From NCBI RefSeq assembly GCF_022758235.1, contig NZ_JALEBG010000003.1, positions 558,001-622,000 on the forward strand: DNA of 64,000 nt. Reading direction: 5' to 3'. Positions 8,256 to 15,901 of this stretch are shown here, one piece after another. The translations under genes were made by a program, and so were the position numbers. The stretch's first letter is position 1. Each line of letters starts with the position of its first letter. Source of the stretch: Pontibacter liquoris. Its GTDB lineage: Bacteria; Bacteroidota; Bacteroidia; Cytophagales; Hymenobacteraceae. Below the pieces are notes generated by a model that saw only the letters and a list, made by a program, of their open reading frames with translations, was not told where the DNA came from and made no database searches.

Positions 8256-9023
8256 ATGGCAAGCACTAATTATAAAGAATTATTGGAGGCAGGTGTTCAC
8301 TTTGGCCACCTTACCCGCAAGTGGGACCCCAAAATGGCTCCGTACATCTTCATGGAGAAGAACGGTATCCATATCATTGACTTAAACAAAACGCTGGTGG
8401 CACTTGACGAAGCTTCTTCGGCTATCAAGAACATCGCTAAATCTGGTCGTAAAATCCTGTTTGTGGCTACTAAAAAGCAGGCACAGGAAATTGTAACGGA
8501 AGAGGCCAAGCGTCTGAAAATGCCTTATGTAACGGATCGTTGGTTAGGCGGCATGCTGACTAACTTCGCTACCGTGCGTAAGTCACTTAAGAAAATGTCT
8601 ACTATCGACAAGATGGTGAAAGACAACACGGCTTATGCAGCCATTGCAAAGCGCGAAAAACTGATGCTATCTCGTGAGCGCGAGAAACTGGAGCGTGTAC
8701 TGGGCGGTATTGCCGACCTGTCTCGCCTGCCAGCCGCTCTGTTTGTAGTGGACGTAAAGCGCGAGCACATTGCTGTAAAAGAAGCACAAAAGCTGAACCT
8801 GCCTGTTTTCGCTATCTGCGATACGAACTCTAACCCAGAGTTGGTAGACTTCCCAATCCCGGCAAACGACGATGCTTCCAAATCAGTAGCGCTTATCATG
8901 TCTGTTATTGGTAAGGCCATTGAAGAAGGACTGTCTGAGCGTAAAGTGGACAAAGAAGAAACAGAGCGCAAGCGTTCTGAAGAAGAAGGCATCAAGGCTA
9001 AGCAGGAAGCTGACGAGCAATAA
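8256..9023 (+). CDS. rpsB: 30S ribosomal protein S2
   Basis: This 255-aa S2 protein opens with YKELLEAGVHFGHLTRKWDPKM and contains RWLGGMLTNF and FAICDTNSNPELVDFPIPANDDA, all typical. S2 docks late on the 30S subunit and bridges to S1. It is third in the rplM-rpsI-rpsB transcript and ends in a charged tail (EETERKRSEEEGIKAKQEADEQ in part). A hairpin terminator follows. Confidence 0.98.
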   Translation: MASTNYKELLEAGVHFGHLTRKWDPKMAPYIFMEKNGIHIIDLNKTLVALDEASSAIKNIAKSGRKILFVATKKQAQEIVTEEAKRLKMPYVTDRWLGGMLTNFATVRKSLKKMSTIDKMVKDNTAYAAIAKREKLMLSREREKLERVLGGIADLSRLPAALFVVDVKREHIAVKEAQKLNLPVFAICDTNSNPELVDFPIPANDDASKSVALIMSVIGKAIEEGLSERKVDKEETERKRSEEEGIKAKQEADEQ

Positions 9024-9047
9024 GACCTTGTTCATATTGCATTCTAT

Positions 9048-9088
9048 CAAACTGAACATTGGGCCAGGCTGCTTCAATGTTCAGTTTG
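9048..9088 (+). terminator. Hairpin terminator between rpsB and tsf
   Basis: A perfect 14-bp stem (CAAACTGAACATTG at 9048-9061, complement at 9075-9088) is followed by TTTT. It suggests tsf is not simply cotranscribed with rpsB at full level. Confidence 0.85.
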
Positions 9089-9184
9089 TTTTAGGGCAGT
9101 TGAGAGACGTTAGATTTTAGACGTTCTTTTAAATCCCGGAATAAAATTCTTAATTCTTAATTGATAATTCTTAATTATAGAAAG

Positions 9185-10018
9185 ATGGCTATTACAGCAC
9201 AAGACGTTAACAGACTTCGCCAGGAAACTGGTGCTGGTATGATGGACTGCAAAAAAGCGCTTACAGAAGCAAACGGCGACTTTGAAGCAGCTAAAGATAT
9301 TCTGCGTAAGCAGGGACAGAAAATTGCCAGCAAACGCGCTGACAACGAAACTTCTGAAGGTATTGTATTAACGCAGGTTACTGCTGATGGCACTTCTGGT
9401 AAAGTTGTTGCTATTGCCTGCGAAACGGAGCCCGTATCGAAGGTTGAAGACTTCAGAAACCTGGCACAGGCCGTATTAAATGCTGCTGTTACTACAAACG
9501 CTGCTACTAAAGAAGAACTGCTTGCTACGCCTCAGGCTGATGGCCGTTCGCTGCAGGACCACATCACCGACCTGATGGGTAAAATTGGTGAGAAGATCGA
9601 CGTAGTTTCTTACGAAACAGTAAACGCAGAGAAAGTTGTAGCTTACAACCACTCTAACGGCAAACTGGGTGTACTGGTAGGCCTGAAGAACACCAACGGT
9701 ACAGACGTTACTGAAGTAGGCAAAGACGTAGCGATGCAGATTGCTGCGATGAAGCCAATCGCCCTTGACAAAGAAGGTGTGGATGCCGCTACTATCGAGC
9801 GTGAGATCGAGATCGGCAAAGAGCAGGCACGCCAGGAAGGCAAGCCAGAGGCTATGCTGGAGAAAATTGCACAGGGTAAACTGAACAAGTTCTACAAAGA
9901 CAACACCCTGCTGAACCAAGAGTTTGTAAAAGACTCTTCGCTTTCTATTGCCCAACTGCTTGACAAAACAAGCAAAGGCTTAACTGTAAGCGAGTTCAAG
10001 CGTGTAGCGATCGGCTAA
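9185..10018 (+). CDS. tsf: Elongation factor Ts
   Basis: EF-Ts regenerates EF-Tu-GTP by displacing GDP. The N-terminal UBA-like domain (AQDVNRLRQETGAGMMDCKKALTEA in part) contains the TGAGMMDCK signature, and the EF-Tu-contacting core follows. The start is set at the ATG at 9185 (MAITAQDV, 277 aa). An ATA/ATG frame extension to 9161 would run through AT-rich repeats (AATTCTT units) and is not conserved. It is separated from rpsB by a terminator, so it probably has its own promoter. Confidence 0.98.
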   Translation: MAITAQDVNRLRQETGAGMMDCKKALTEANGDFEAAKDILRKQGQKIASKRADNETSEGIVLTQVTADGTSGKVVAIACETEPVSKVEDFRNLAQAVLNAAVTTNAATKEELLATPQADGRSLQDHITDLMGKIGEKIDVVSYETVNAEKVVAYNHSNGKLGVLVGLKNTNGTDVTEVGKDVAMQIAAMKPIALDKEGVDAATIEREIEIGKEQARQEGKPEAMLEKIAQGKLNKFYKDNTLLNQEFVKDSSLSIAQLLDKTSKGLTVSEFKRVAIG

Positions 10019-10034
10019 GCGTTATTATAAGTAT

Positions 10035-10066
10035 AAAAAAGGCCCGCATTACTGCGGGCCTTTTTT
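10035..10066 (+). terminator. Intrinsic terminator of tsf
   Basis: The stem GGCCCGCA (10041-10048) / TGCGGGCC (10053-10060) is flanked by six A and six T residues. It lies directly after an AAGTATA word. Confidence 0.95.
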
Positions 10067-10324
10067 GTTTTATACCTATGCTGTTAAATTTAATAGCATC
10101 GATACCTGGGAGCAAAGTATGCGCAGAACATCTCCAGTAGGGTCAGATCGCGACCTATCCAATTATCCCTGAAAATTTGTCTGAACCAGGATGTACAGGA
10201 TTTTAGGATTAGCAGGAAATTACGTCTTTATCCCACAGTGGCATTGATTAGCTATTGCGCGGTCAGGCCATGACCCGTCCTTACAAAAGACAATCGTAAA
10301 AACTTCATTTCAGCAGCACCGTCC
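10067..10324. other. Gene-free spacer
   Basis: Between the tsf terminator and the convergent small gene I see no gene, tRNA or clear signal, only short degenerate repeat-like text. Confidence 0.6.
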
Positions 10325-10567
10325 TTACCCGTTCCGCCGCACTGTACTTATAAAGGCATCCCGCATGTCAACAAACCTGTTCATGGCGGCCTCCAGGAAA
10401 TCTTCGTCGAGCAGGGCTTTGGCCCCTTCGTCGCCGGTTACGTCCATTTCACTGATCTTGTAGGTCTGTTCAAAATCTCCCTTCTCCAGTTTCAGCAGGT
10501 ACTTGCCATTCCAGGCCAGCAGCGTCACTTTCATGTTCGGGTTGGGGATGTCTGCTACTACTCTCAT
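10325..10567 (-). CDS. Small conserved-looking protein of unknown function
   Basis: This 80-aa acidic soluble protein opens MRVVADIPNPNMKVTLLAWNG and ends VDMRDAFISTVRRNG. It has no signal peptide or membrane helix. Composition and codon use look like a real gene, and the frame stands alone between non-coding stretches. I do not recognise a named domain, although short proteins of this kind occur beside housekeeping genes in Cytophagales. No operon partner. Confidence 0.7.
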   Translation of the reverse strand: MRVVADIPNPNMKVTLLAWNGKYLLKLEKGDFEQTYKISEMDVTGDEGAKALLDEDFLEAAMNRFVDMRDAFISTVRRNG

Positions 10568-10605
10568 AGGTATAATGCGCTAAGTTGTTATTGTGCTGAT
10601 TAATT

Positions 10606-10645
10606 AGCCAAAGCGGAAGTATAAAATTATACTTCCGCTTTGGCT
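10606..10645. repeat. Perfect 19-bp inverted repeat with 2-nt centre
   Basis: Arms 10606-10624 and 10627-10645 are exact complements around AA. Each arm contains one AAGTATA/TATACTT word and the GC-richer block CCAAAGCGGA. It lies upstream of the 80-aa gene and downstream of the mutS-like gene. It could be a bidirectional terminator, a cruciform or a protein-binding dyad. Confidence 0.85.
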
Positions 10646-10813
10646 TTCTGGAAGTCGCAGATTCCGCACTTGTTGCGGAAAATCCTGGTTAAAGGGTCCG
10701 TATCTAGGGATACTTACACTTCTGCGGTGTGCCCACAAGATTCTTTCAGAATGATAAAAAAGGAGCCTGCATAAAACATCTTTTGTCCTTCGTCTAAAAT
10801 TCCTTTGTCAAGA

Positions 10814-10848
10814 AAGTATAATTGGTAAAGTATAAAGGCCGAAGTATA
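10814..10848 (+). repeat. Three AAGTATA words at an exact 14-bp period
   Basis: Copies start at 10814, 10828 and 10842, immediately downstream of the mutS-like stop codon (minus strand, 10854). No hairpin is formed. Confidence 0.7.
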
Positions 10849-10853
10849 ATCCG

Positions 10854-12668
10854 CTAACTGCTTGCTTCCATATCGATGCCCATGAGCTGCATGAGCTTGC
10901 TGGCGTTAAAGCTACGGCAAATACCGCGCTGTAGTTTATAATCAAAGTCGATCCTGTCGCCGGTGATGGTGCTGTTAAAGCTGTAGTTGTGCACGCTGCC
11001 GGGCAGCTCCTGCTCCATTGCGCCCAGTTCCAGGTCGTGGGTAGAGATCAGGCCGGAGGCGTTGCGCTTGTGCAGCTGCCGGATCAGGGCCATGGCGCCT
11101 TGGTGGCGGTCGCGGGAGTTAGTTCCTTTCAGGATCTCATCCAGCAGGTAAAAGACCGGCGTGCCCTGCTCGGTGAGCTCCAGCAAAACGCGCAGGCGTT
11201 TCAGTTCGGCATAGAAGGAAGAAGTGTTCTCGGCCAGGTTATCCACCGTGCGCATGGCCGTGTAAACCTGTGCCGGGGCAAGTATAAATTCGCGGGCATA
11301 CACGGGTGCACCGGCCAGCGCCAGCACCATGTTAATGCCGATGGTTCGCAGAAACGTCGTCTTGCCCGACATATTGGAGCCCGTCACCACAATCGTTTGC
11401 CCCCGCCCAGCCATTTCGAAGCTGTTGGAAACCGGCGACACCGAAAAGATAAGTGGATGCGCCAGCGCCTCGGCCCGCAGCTCAAACGGTTGCTGGCTTA
11501 ATTTCGGAACAACATACGCCGGGTGGGCGTGCTGGTAACAGGCGATACTTGCCAGGGCCTCGGCTTCGGCAAGCACTTCAATGGCTTGGTCGAGTTGCGC
11601 CAGGTGCTTGTGCTTCCATTGCTCCAGGCGGTGCATCCAGATAAAATCCCATAGCAGCACTGAGTTCAGAAAGAAGCTCATGAGCGTGCTCAGGCGCCAG
11701 GAGAAATAATCGATAATAGTGGAAAGCTTGCTGACGGAAGCGGAAACAGGGCCTTTGCCCGTCAGGAGGCCGGCCTGCAACTGCTGTAGCAACACCGCCT
11801 GGAAGGGGGCATGCTTTTCCAGGTGCGTTAGCTGCCGCGTGTAGCCCCGCACGGCTTCATACATCTCCATGCTCTTCTCGTAATACACCTCGCGCTCTGC
11901 GCGGTATTTATACCCTATTAAGTACTGTGCCAGCAGGAAGAGGGATGGCACGTAGCCGCTCACGCCATAAAACCACGCCGCTATAGCCGCCAGCGTGAGC
12001 ACGGGCAACCCCCACACGAGCACTTTCATGAACGGATGCTGCCGGTAGAAATCAGGATGCTCTCGCATCCAGGCAGTAAAGGCGGTTGCCGGGGCTGCTG
12101 CCTGCTTGTAATGGCGCGGCAGCACCATAAAGGCCTGCACCCAGTCCAGTTGCTGCGTAAGCTCCTGCGCCGCCTCCTGCCGCTGCAACACGGCAGCGGG
12201 GCTGGCTGCCTGCTGCAGCCACTGCGCTAGCCGCTGTTTGCCTATACTTGTTACGGCCCTGTTTACCAGCTGGAAAAGCGAGCTGGTACCAAAAATATCC
12301 AGGTCGGAGGTATAAGGATGCGCCGGGTTGCTGAACTCGCTGCCGCCATCAAAGGCCTGCAGGCGGCCCTCCAGCCGCTCGCGCTCCTGCAGGTTATATT
12401 GGCGCAGCAGCACCAGCTGCTGGTAGTCGAAATCCAGGCGGCTGTGCCAGCGCATCACCACCAGGAAAAGCAGGTAAAAAATACCGATGGCGGCGGTGCC
12501 CCAGGTATAGCTACCCGCGTTAAAGAAATAATACGCCAGCCAGGCGCCGGTCAGAAACACCCCTACGCGCAGCCAGGACACAACGCTTGAGCGGGTGCCG
12601 GCACTTTTCTCCTGCGCTGCCAAGGCATCGGCGCGTTGCTGGTAAAGCAGCTCTCTTGTTTCGTTCAC
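10854..12668 (-). CDS. Membrane-anchored MutS-family ATPase
   Basis: This 604-aa protein has a C-terminal MutS ATPase domain: Walker A GSNMSGKT near residues 430-437, Walker B FYLLDEILKGTNSRDRH near 508-522, and the STHD motif. The core/lever region precedes it (FSNPAHPYTSDLDIFG onward). The mismatch-recognition and connector domains of true MutS are absent. Instead there are hydrophobic segments near 30-49, 56-73, 215-233 and 237-253 that look like membrane helices. Such MutS-like proteins are widespread in Bacteroidota, with no role I can name. The RidA-family gene begins 21 nt upstream on the same strand, so they may be cotranscribed. Confidence 0.9.
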   Translation of the reverse strand: MNETRELLYQQRADALAAQEKSAGTRSSVVSWLRVGVFLTGAWLAYYFFNAGSYTWGTAAIGIFYLLFLVVMRWHSRLDFDYQQLVLLRQYNLQERERLEGRLQAFDGGSEFSNPAHPYTSDLDIFGTSSLFQLVNRAVTSIGKQRLAQWLQQAASPAAVLQRQEAAQELTQQLDWVQAFMVLPRHYKQAAAPATAFTAWMREHPDFYRQHPFMKVLVWGLPVLTLAAIAAWFYGVSGYVPSLFLLAQYLIGYKYRAEREVYYEKSMEMYEAVRGYTRQLTHLEKHAPFQAVLLQQLQAGLLTGKGPVSASVSKLSTIIDYFSWRLSTLMSFFLNSVLLWDFIWMHRLEQWKHKHLAQLDQAIEVLAEAEALASIACYQHAHPAYVVPKLSQQPFELRAEALAHPLIFSVSPVSNSFEMAGRGQTIVVTGSNMSGKTTFLRTIGINMVLALAGAPVYAREFILAPAQVYTAMRTVDNLAENTSSFYAELKRLRVLLELTEQGTPVFYLLDEILKGTNSRDRHQGAMALIRQLHKRNASGLISTHDLELGAMEQELPGSVHNYSFNSTITGDRIDFDYKLQRGICRSFNASKLMQLMGIDMEASS

Positions 12669-12689
12669 AAAGTATAGGTTTAAGGGCTT

Positions 12690-13130
12690 TTATACTTGCC
12701 CGGGCGCATCAATGGTGGCAATGCACTTCAGCTCGATGGCAATAGGCGTGGGCAGCCTGTTTACTTCTACCGTGGTGCGGCAGGGCTGGTTGTCTTTAAA
12801 ATATTCGGCGTAGAGGCGGTTGTAAGTGGCAAAGTCATCCTTCATGTTTGTCAGGAACACGGTTACGTCCACTAGGTTCTGCCAACCCGAGCCGGCATCT
12901 TCCAGAATATGGCGTACGTTGCGGAAAACGGAATGGCATTGCGCGGCGATGTCATAAGAGAGGATTTGCCCCTGGCTGTCGAGTTCCACGCCCGGAATGG
13001 TTTTGGTGCCACGCTCCCGCGGCCCTACGCCCGACAGAAAAAGCAAATTGCCCACCCGCCGCGCATGCGGATACAAGCCAACCGGCTCCGGGGCGTTAGC
13101 CGAATGAAGAGGTTCGTTTTCTGTTGCCAT
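12690..13130 (-). CDS. RidA family (YjgF/UK114) protein
   Basis: This 146-aa protein has the Rid fold signatures SGVGPRERGT, LVDVTVFLTNMKDDFATYNRLYAEYF and CRTTVEVNRLPTPIAIELKCIA. RidA enzymes hydrolyse reactive imines and enamines made by PLP enzymes. The conserved substrate-binding Arg is present in PCRTTVEV. It is longer than canonical RidA (about 128 aa) at the N-terminus and closer to the aminomuconate-deaminase-like subgroup. Whether its role is general imine clearance or a specific pathway cannot be decided here. Confidence 0.9.
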   Translation of the reverse strand: MATENEPLHSANAPEPVGLYPHARRVGNLLFLSGVGPRERGTKTIPGVELDSQGQILSYDIAAQCHSVFRNVRHILEDAGSGWQNLVDVTVFLTNMKDDFATYNRLYAEYFKDNQPCRTTVEVNRLPTPIAIELKCIATIDAPGQV

Positions 13131-13183
13131 ACTTCAAAGATAAACAATCCGGGGATTATCGCTTTGCCGCCGCTAAAACAAAA

Positions 13184-13203
13184 GAGCCAGCTATTGCCGG
13201 CTC
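13184..13203 (-). terminator. Terminator of the sigma/anti-sigma/DUF4097 operon
   Basis: The stem GAGCCAGC / GCCGGCTC has one mismatch and a TATT loop. Read on the minus strand it is followed by CTTTTGTTTT. It lies about 40 nt past the operon's last stop codon. Confidence 0.7.
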
Positions 13204-13243
13204 CCTGCTCTTCTCAAACAAACAATTATCACAAACACAGTTT

Positions 13244-14332
13244 TTACTTGGTGAACTTCACGTCGCCATACTTTGAGGTAACGGTTACCGTTCCTTTCGC
13301 AGACGATGCGCCAAAATTGCCTTTGTATTCGGCAGACGTATAGTCTTTTTGCAGCGAGGTTATATTCACCAGCGATTTATCTACTTCGAAGTCGGCAAAC
13401 TGCACATTCACATTAAAGTTGAACGAGGTATTATCCTCAAAATTCAGGGCGATGGGGCTAAAGCCGCTTTCCAGCGAGATGTTGCGGATATTGCGACTCA
13501 CATTGGTTACTTTCAGCGTACCATACTTTACGTCCAGGTTTAATACCTGCCCCAGGTCGCCAAGCCTGAAATCGCTGAACTTGGAGCTCCCCTGCAGGTC
13601 GTTTACCGCCCCCAGGTTAAAATCCGAATAAGACACCTGCAGGTTGCACCCGTTAATAAAGGCACAATTGCCCGAACCATACGCAAGCTTCACGGTATTG
13701 CCGCTGCTGCTCAGGCGGTCGGTTTTCAGGGCGCCATACTTCACGGTGATCGCCGCCTTGCCTTTCAGGTCAGCCACGTACACGTCGCCATAGGTATTGC
13801 TCACCGTTAGCGGGTTGTTAACCGGCATGTAAACCGTGTAATTTATCTCAAAGCTCTTTTTGGTATTGCCCGTGATCTTCATCGGCGACATTTCTGTTTT
13901 AAAGGAAACCAGGTTGTTCTCGCGCAGCTCAATGATCTTGATGTTATCCAGGATTTCCTGCGCTTTGGCATCGGTGCCGGCCCGGGCCGTTACGTTTACC
14001 TTTACCTGCATTTCGTTCTTGTTCCAGGTGTTTACCTGCACGTTGCCAAACTTATTATCGATCATCAGCTGGTCGGCACTGGTCACGGTGTAACTCTTAT
14101 CTACGGATTTGTGCTTTTCAGCATCATAGGCTTTCGTGTCGGGCTGCCCGGGGGTGGTATAGGTGAGCAGCGCCAGCTCCGGCAGCTCGCCGGCCAGGGC
14201 CAGCAGGTTACAGTAAGGGTCTTCGTGGGCAGCAGGCACACTGGGGGCCTCCTGGGCCTGGGCCAGCTGCGGGGCAGCAAGGGCCAGCAGCACCGCTACT
14301 ACTTGTAGAAGTTTATGCATGAGTGGTTTCAT
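13244..14332 (-). CDS. Secreted DUF4097-like beta-solenoid protein
   Basis: About 362 aa from the ATG at 14332, giving a clear signal peptide (LLQVVAVLLALAAPQLAQA). The mature part has repeated short beta-type motifs (NTYGDVYVADLKGKAAITVKYG, VKYGTLKVTNVS and SKYGDVKF in separate repeats), as in DUF4097/DUF2807 putative adhesins. Each repeat contrasts a structured turn (YG[DT/AL]) with hydrophobic strands. It overlaps the end of the anti-sigma gene by 20 nt, so it is translationally coupled to it. It is probably an envelope-exposed output of the regulon. An ATG at 14374 would remove the signal context. Confidence 0.8.
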   Translation of the reverse strand: MKPLMHKLLQVVAVLLALAAPQLAQAQEAPSVPAAHEDPYCNLLALAGELPELALLTYTTPGQPDTKAYDAEKHKSVDKSYTVTSADQLMIDNKFGNVQVNTWNKNEMQVKVNVTARAGTDAKAQEILDNIKIIELRENNLVSFKTEMSPMKITGNTKKSFEINYTVYMPVNNPLTVSNTYGDVYVADLKGKAAITVKYGALKTDRLSSSGNTVKLAYGSGNCAFINGCNLQVSYSDFNLGAVNDLQGSSKFSDFRLGDLGQVLNLDVKYGTLKVTNVSRNIRNISLESGFSPIALNFEDNTSFNFNVNVQFADFEVDKSLVNITSLQKDYTSAEYKGNFGASSAKGTVTVTSKYGDVKFTK

Positions 14333-14945
14333 CTTTAGCGGGTTCAGTGGTGGGTTGTTTTTGCTTGTCTTCAATCTTCTGAAGCACTTCTAACTGGCGG
14401 TTCAGCACCTCGATCCGGATCTGCAGGTTCTGGATCATGGCCTCTACCACACGGTCGGTATTGGGGGTCGTATAAAGCTCTTTTTTGAGCTGGGTGTAGC
14501 TGCTGTCCAGGCGGGCCAGTTCTTTGTCGATGCCGGCATCGCTGCTCATGCCCAGCACTTTGAGATCGTATTCGCTCAGCTCACTCTTTTTCTCCTGTAT
14601 CTGGCTGGCGTAATATGCTTCTACCTCTACTATCTCCGGGGCAATCTTCTGCAGCTTGTTCTGACTGGTAAAGGCAATGGTCTGAGTGGCTTGCGGCGTA
14701 TTGTGCTTTGTCAAAAACAGGGTAAGGCCGCAGGCAAACAGCAGCAGGATGGCAGCCGCAATGCGCATGAACAGGAAGTCGGCACTAAAGCTGGCTCTTT
14801 CACCAAATTTGATGTTGATAACCTTGGCCTCTTTTCCTGCAGCCGGCAGCTCCGGGCAGATCTCCTGCCACAGCTCTGCCCGGGGCTCGAACCTGTCGAA
14901 TTCATCCCGGTGCTCCTGCACAAACTCTTTTAACTTATCCTTCAT
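14313..14945 (-). CDS. Membrane anti-sigma-factor-like protein
   Basis: This 210-aa protein has an acidic cytoplasmic N-terminus (residues 1-60), one membrane helix (FMRIAAAILLLFACGLTLFL, about 61-80) and an extracytoplasmic coiled-coil-rich C-terminus (LARLDSSYTQLKKEL, MIQNLQIRIEVLNRQLEVLQK). Position directly after the ECF sigma gene and topology fit a single-pass anti-sigma factor that sequesters the sigma at the membrane. No zinc-binding HxxxCxxC motif is seen, so it is not a ZAS-type protein. Confidence 0.75.
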   Translation of the reverse strand: MKDKLKEFVQEHRDEFDRFEPRAELWQEICPELPAAGKEAKVINIKFGERASFSADFLFMRIAAAILLLFACGLTLFLTKHNTPQATQTIAFTSQNKLQKIAPEIVEVEAYYASQIQEKKSELSEYDLKVLGMSSDAGIDKELARLDSSYTQLKKELYTTPNTDRVVEAMIQNLQIRIEVLNRQLEVLQKIEDKQKQPTTEPAKDETTHA

Positions 14946-14967
14946 GGGTATACTTGCTTATAATTTG

Positions 14968-15525
14968 CTAGGCAACCAGCATGGGTTCCTGCATTATTTC
15001 TATCAGTTTCTTTTTAGCGCGGCTATACTGCGATTTGGAGGTCGATTCGCTTATGCCCAAAATCTCCCCGATCTCGGCATGGTCGTAACCCTCCAGCAAG
15101 TATAAGCTCAGCACCACACGGTAGCCATCCGGCAATTTCTGGATGCCCCGCCGGACCTTTTCCACCTGCCAGTCGGTATCGTCGTCATACACCTCGTCGG
15201 CAATTTCTCCTGCGGTGCGCTCATCCATGGGCACGAGTTCTGCGCGCCGTTTGCGCACAGCATTGATGGCCGCATTTACCACGATCTTTTTGAGCCAGCT
15301 CCCGAACGAGGCTTCGGCTTTGTAGGAATGCAGGTTTTTAAAAGCACTGATAAAAGCCTCCTGCAGCACGTCTTCGGCTTCGGCATAGTCGTTGGTAATA
15401 CGCATGCTCACGTTAAACATGGCCTTGGAGTAGAGTTTATACAGCTCATACTGCGCACGGTTATCCCCGCTTTTACAACGGTTAATTACGTGATGGTTAA
15501 CATCCTGATAGCTGAGTGTCTCCAA
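14968..15525 (-). CDS. ECF RNA polymerase sigma factor
   Basis: This 185-aa sigma-70 group 4 factor has sigma region 2 (YELYKLYSKAMFNVSMRITNDYAEAEDVLQEAFISAF in part, containing the conserved DVLQEAFI), and region 4 (LPDGYRVVLSLYLLEGYDHAEIGEILGISESTSKSQYSRAKKKL in part) with its helix-turn-helix. It is first in a three-gene operon with the anti-sigma and DUF4097 genes (22-nt gap). Such units sense envelope conditions. The inducing signal is unknown. Confidence 0.95.
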   Translation of the reverse strand: METLSYQDVNHHVINRCKSGDNRAQYELYKLYSKAMFNVSMRITNDYAEAEDVLQEAFISAFKNLHSYKAEASFGSWLKKIVVNAAINAVRKRRAELVPMDERTAGEIADEVYDDDTDWQVEKVRRGIQKLPDGYRVVLSLYLLEGYDHAEIGEILGISESTSKSQYSRAKKKLIEIMQEPMLVA

Positions 15526-15820
15526 GGTTTGATTCCGTTTGCTTGCTTATACTTGCCGTGTGCTCATGGCTTTTTCTTTTCTATCATTTCATCCCCCTTT
15601 CATCCAAATTCAAGCTAAAGACAAAAGGGTTTGCGGGAGGTTGCATGAAGTTGCGAAAAATTATTTTTTAGTGTTGCTTATTTATACTTTCAGCCCGAAA
15701 GCAGACGTTAATAGCCATTTTTACCAGATCAACCCGCCCGCCAGGGGGCCAAAGTATGGACGAACAGTCCGCAAAAAGTACTGGTCCGAACCATGCCGGA
15801 AGTATAAACAGCTGTATAAA
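15526..15820. other. Intergenic stretch upstream of the sigma operon
   Basis: Contains several TATACTT/AAGTATA words and AT-rich text. A plus-strand open frame crossing it (15539-16168) runs antisense into the aldehyde dehydrogenase gene and is judged spurious. No clear -7/-33 pair was found. Confidence 0.5.
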
Positions 15821-15854
15821 AAAAACGCCAGCCCTGTTCGGGGCCGGCGTTTTT
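15821..15854. terminator. Terminator of the aldehyde dehydrogenase gene
   Basis: A 14-bp stem (15821-15834 / 15841-15854, one mismatch) of AAAAACGCC-type arms. Read on the minus strand it is followed by a long T-run. The symmetric A/T flanks allow action in both directions. Confidence 0.85.
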
Positions 15855-15901
15855 GTTATACTTCAGGGCAGCACCTATCATGCGCCCGGGCAAGCGGCTG
15901 C

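Noticed and set aside
9145..9177. AATTCTT repeats before tsf
   Set aside because: Short AT-rich repeats of this kind are common spacer text; no regulatory structure is evident.
9161..9184. Longer N-terminus of EF-Ts (MIILNYRK...)
   Set aside because: The extension is encoded by AT-rich repeat text and is not part of the EF-Ts family; MAITAQDV at 9185 is the conserved start.
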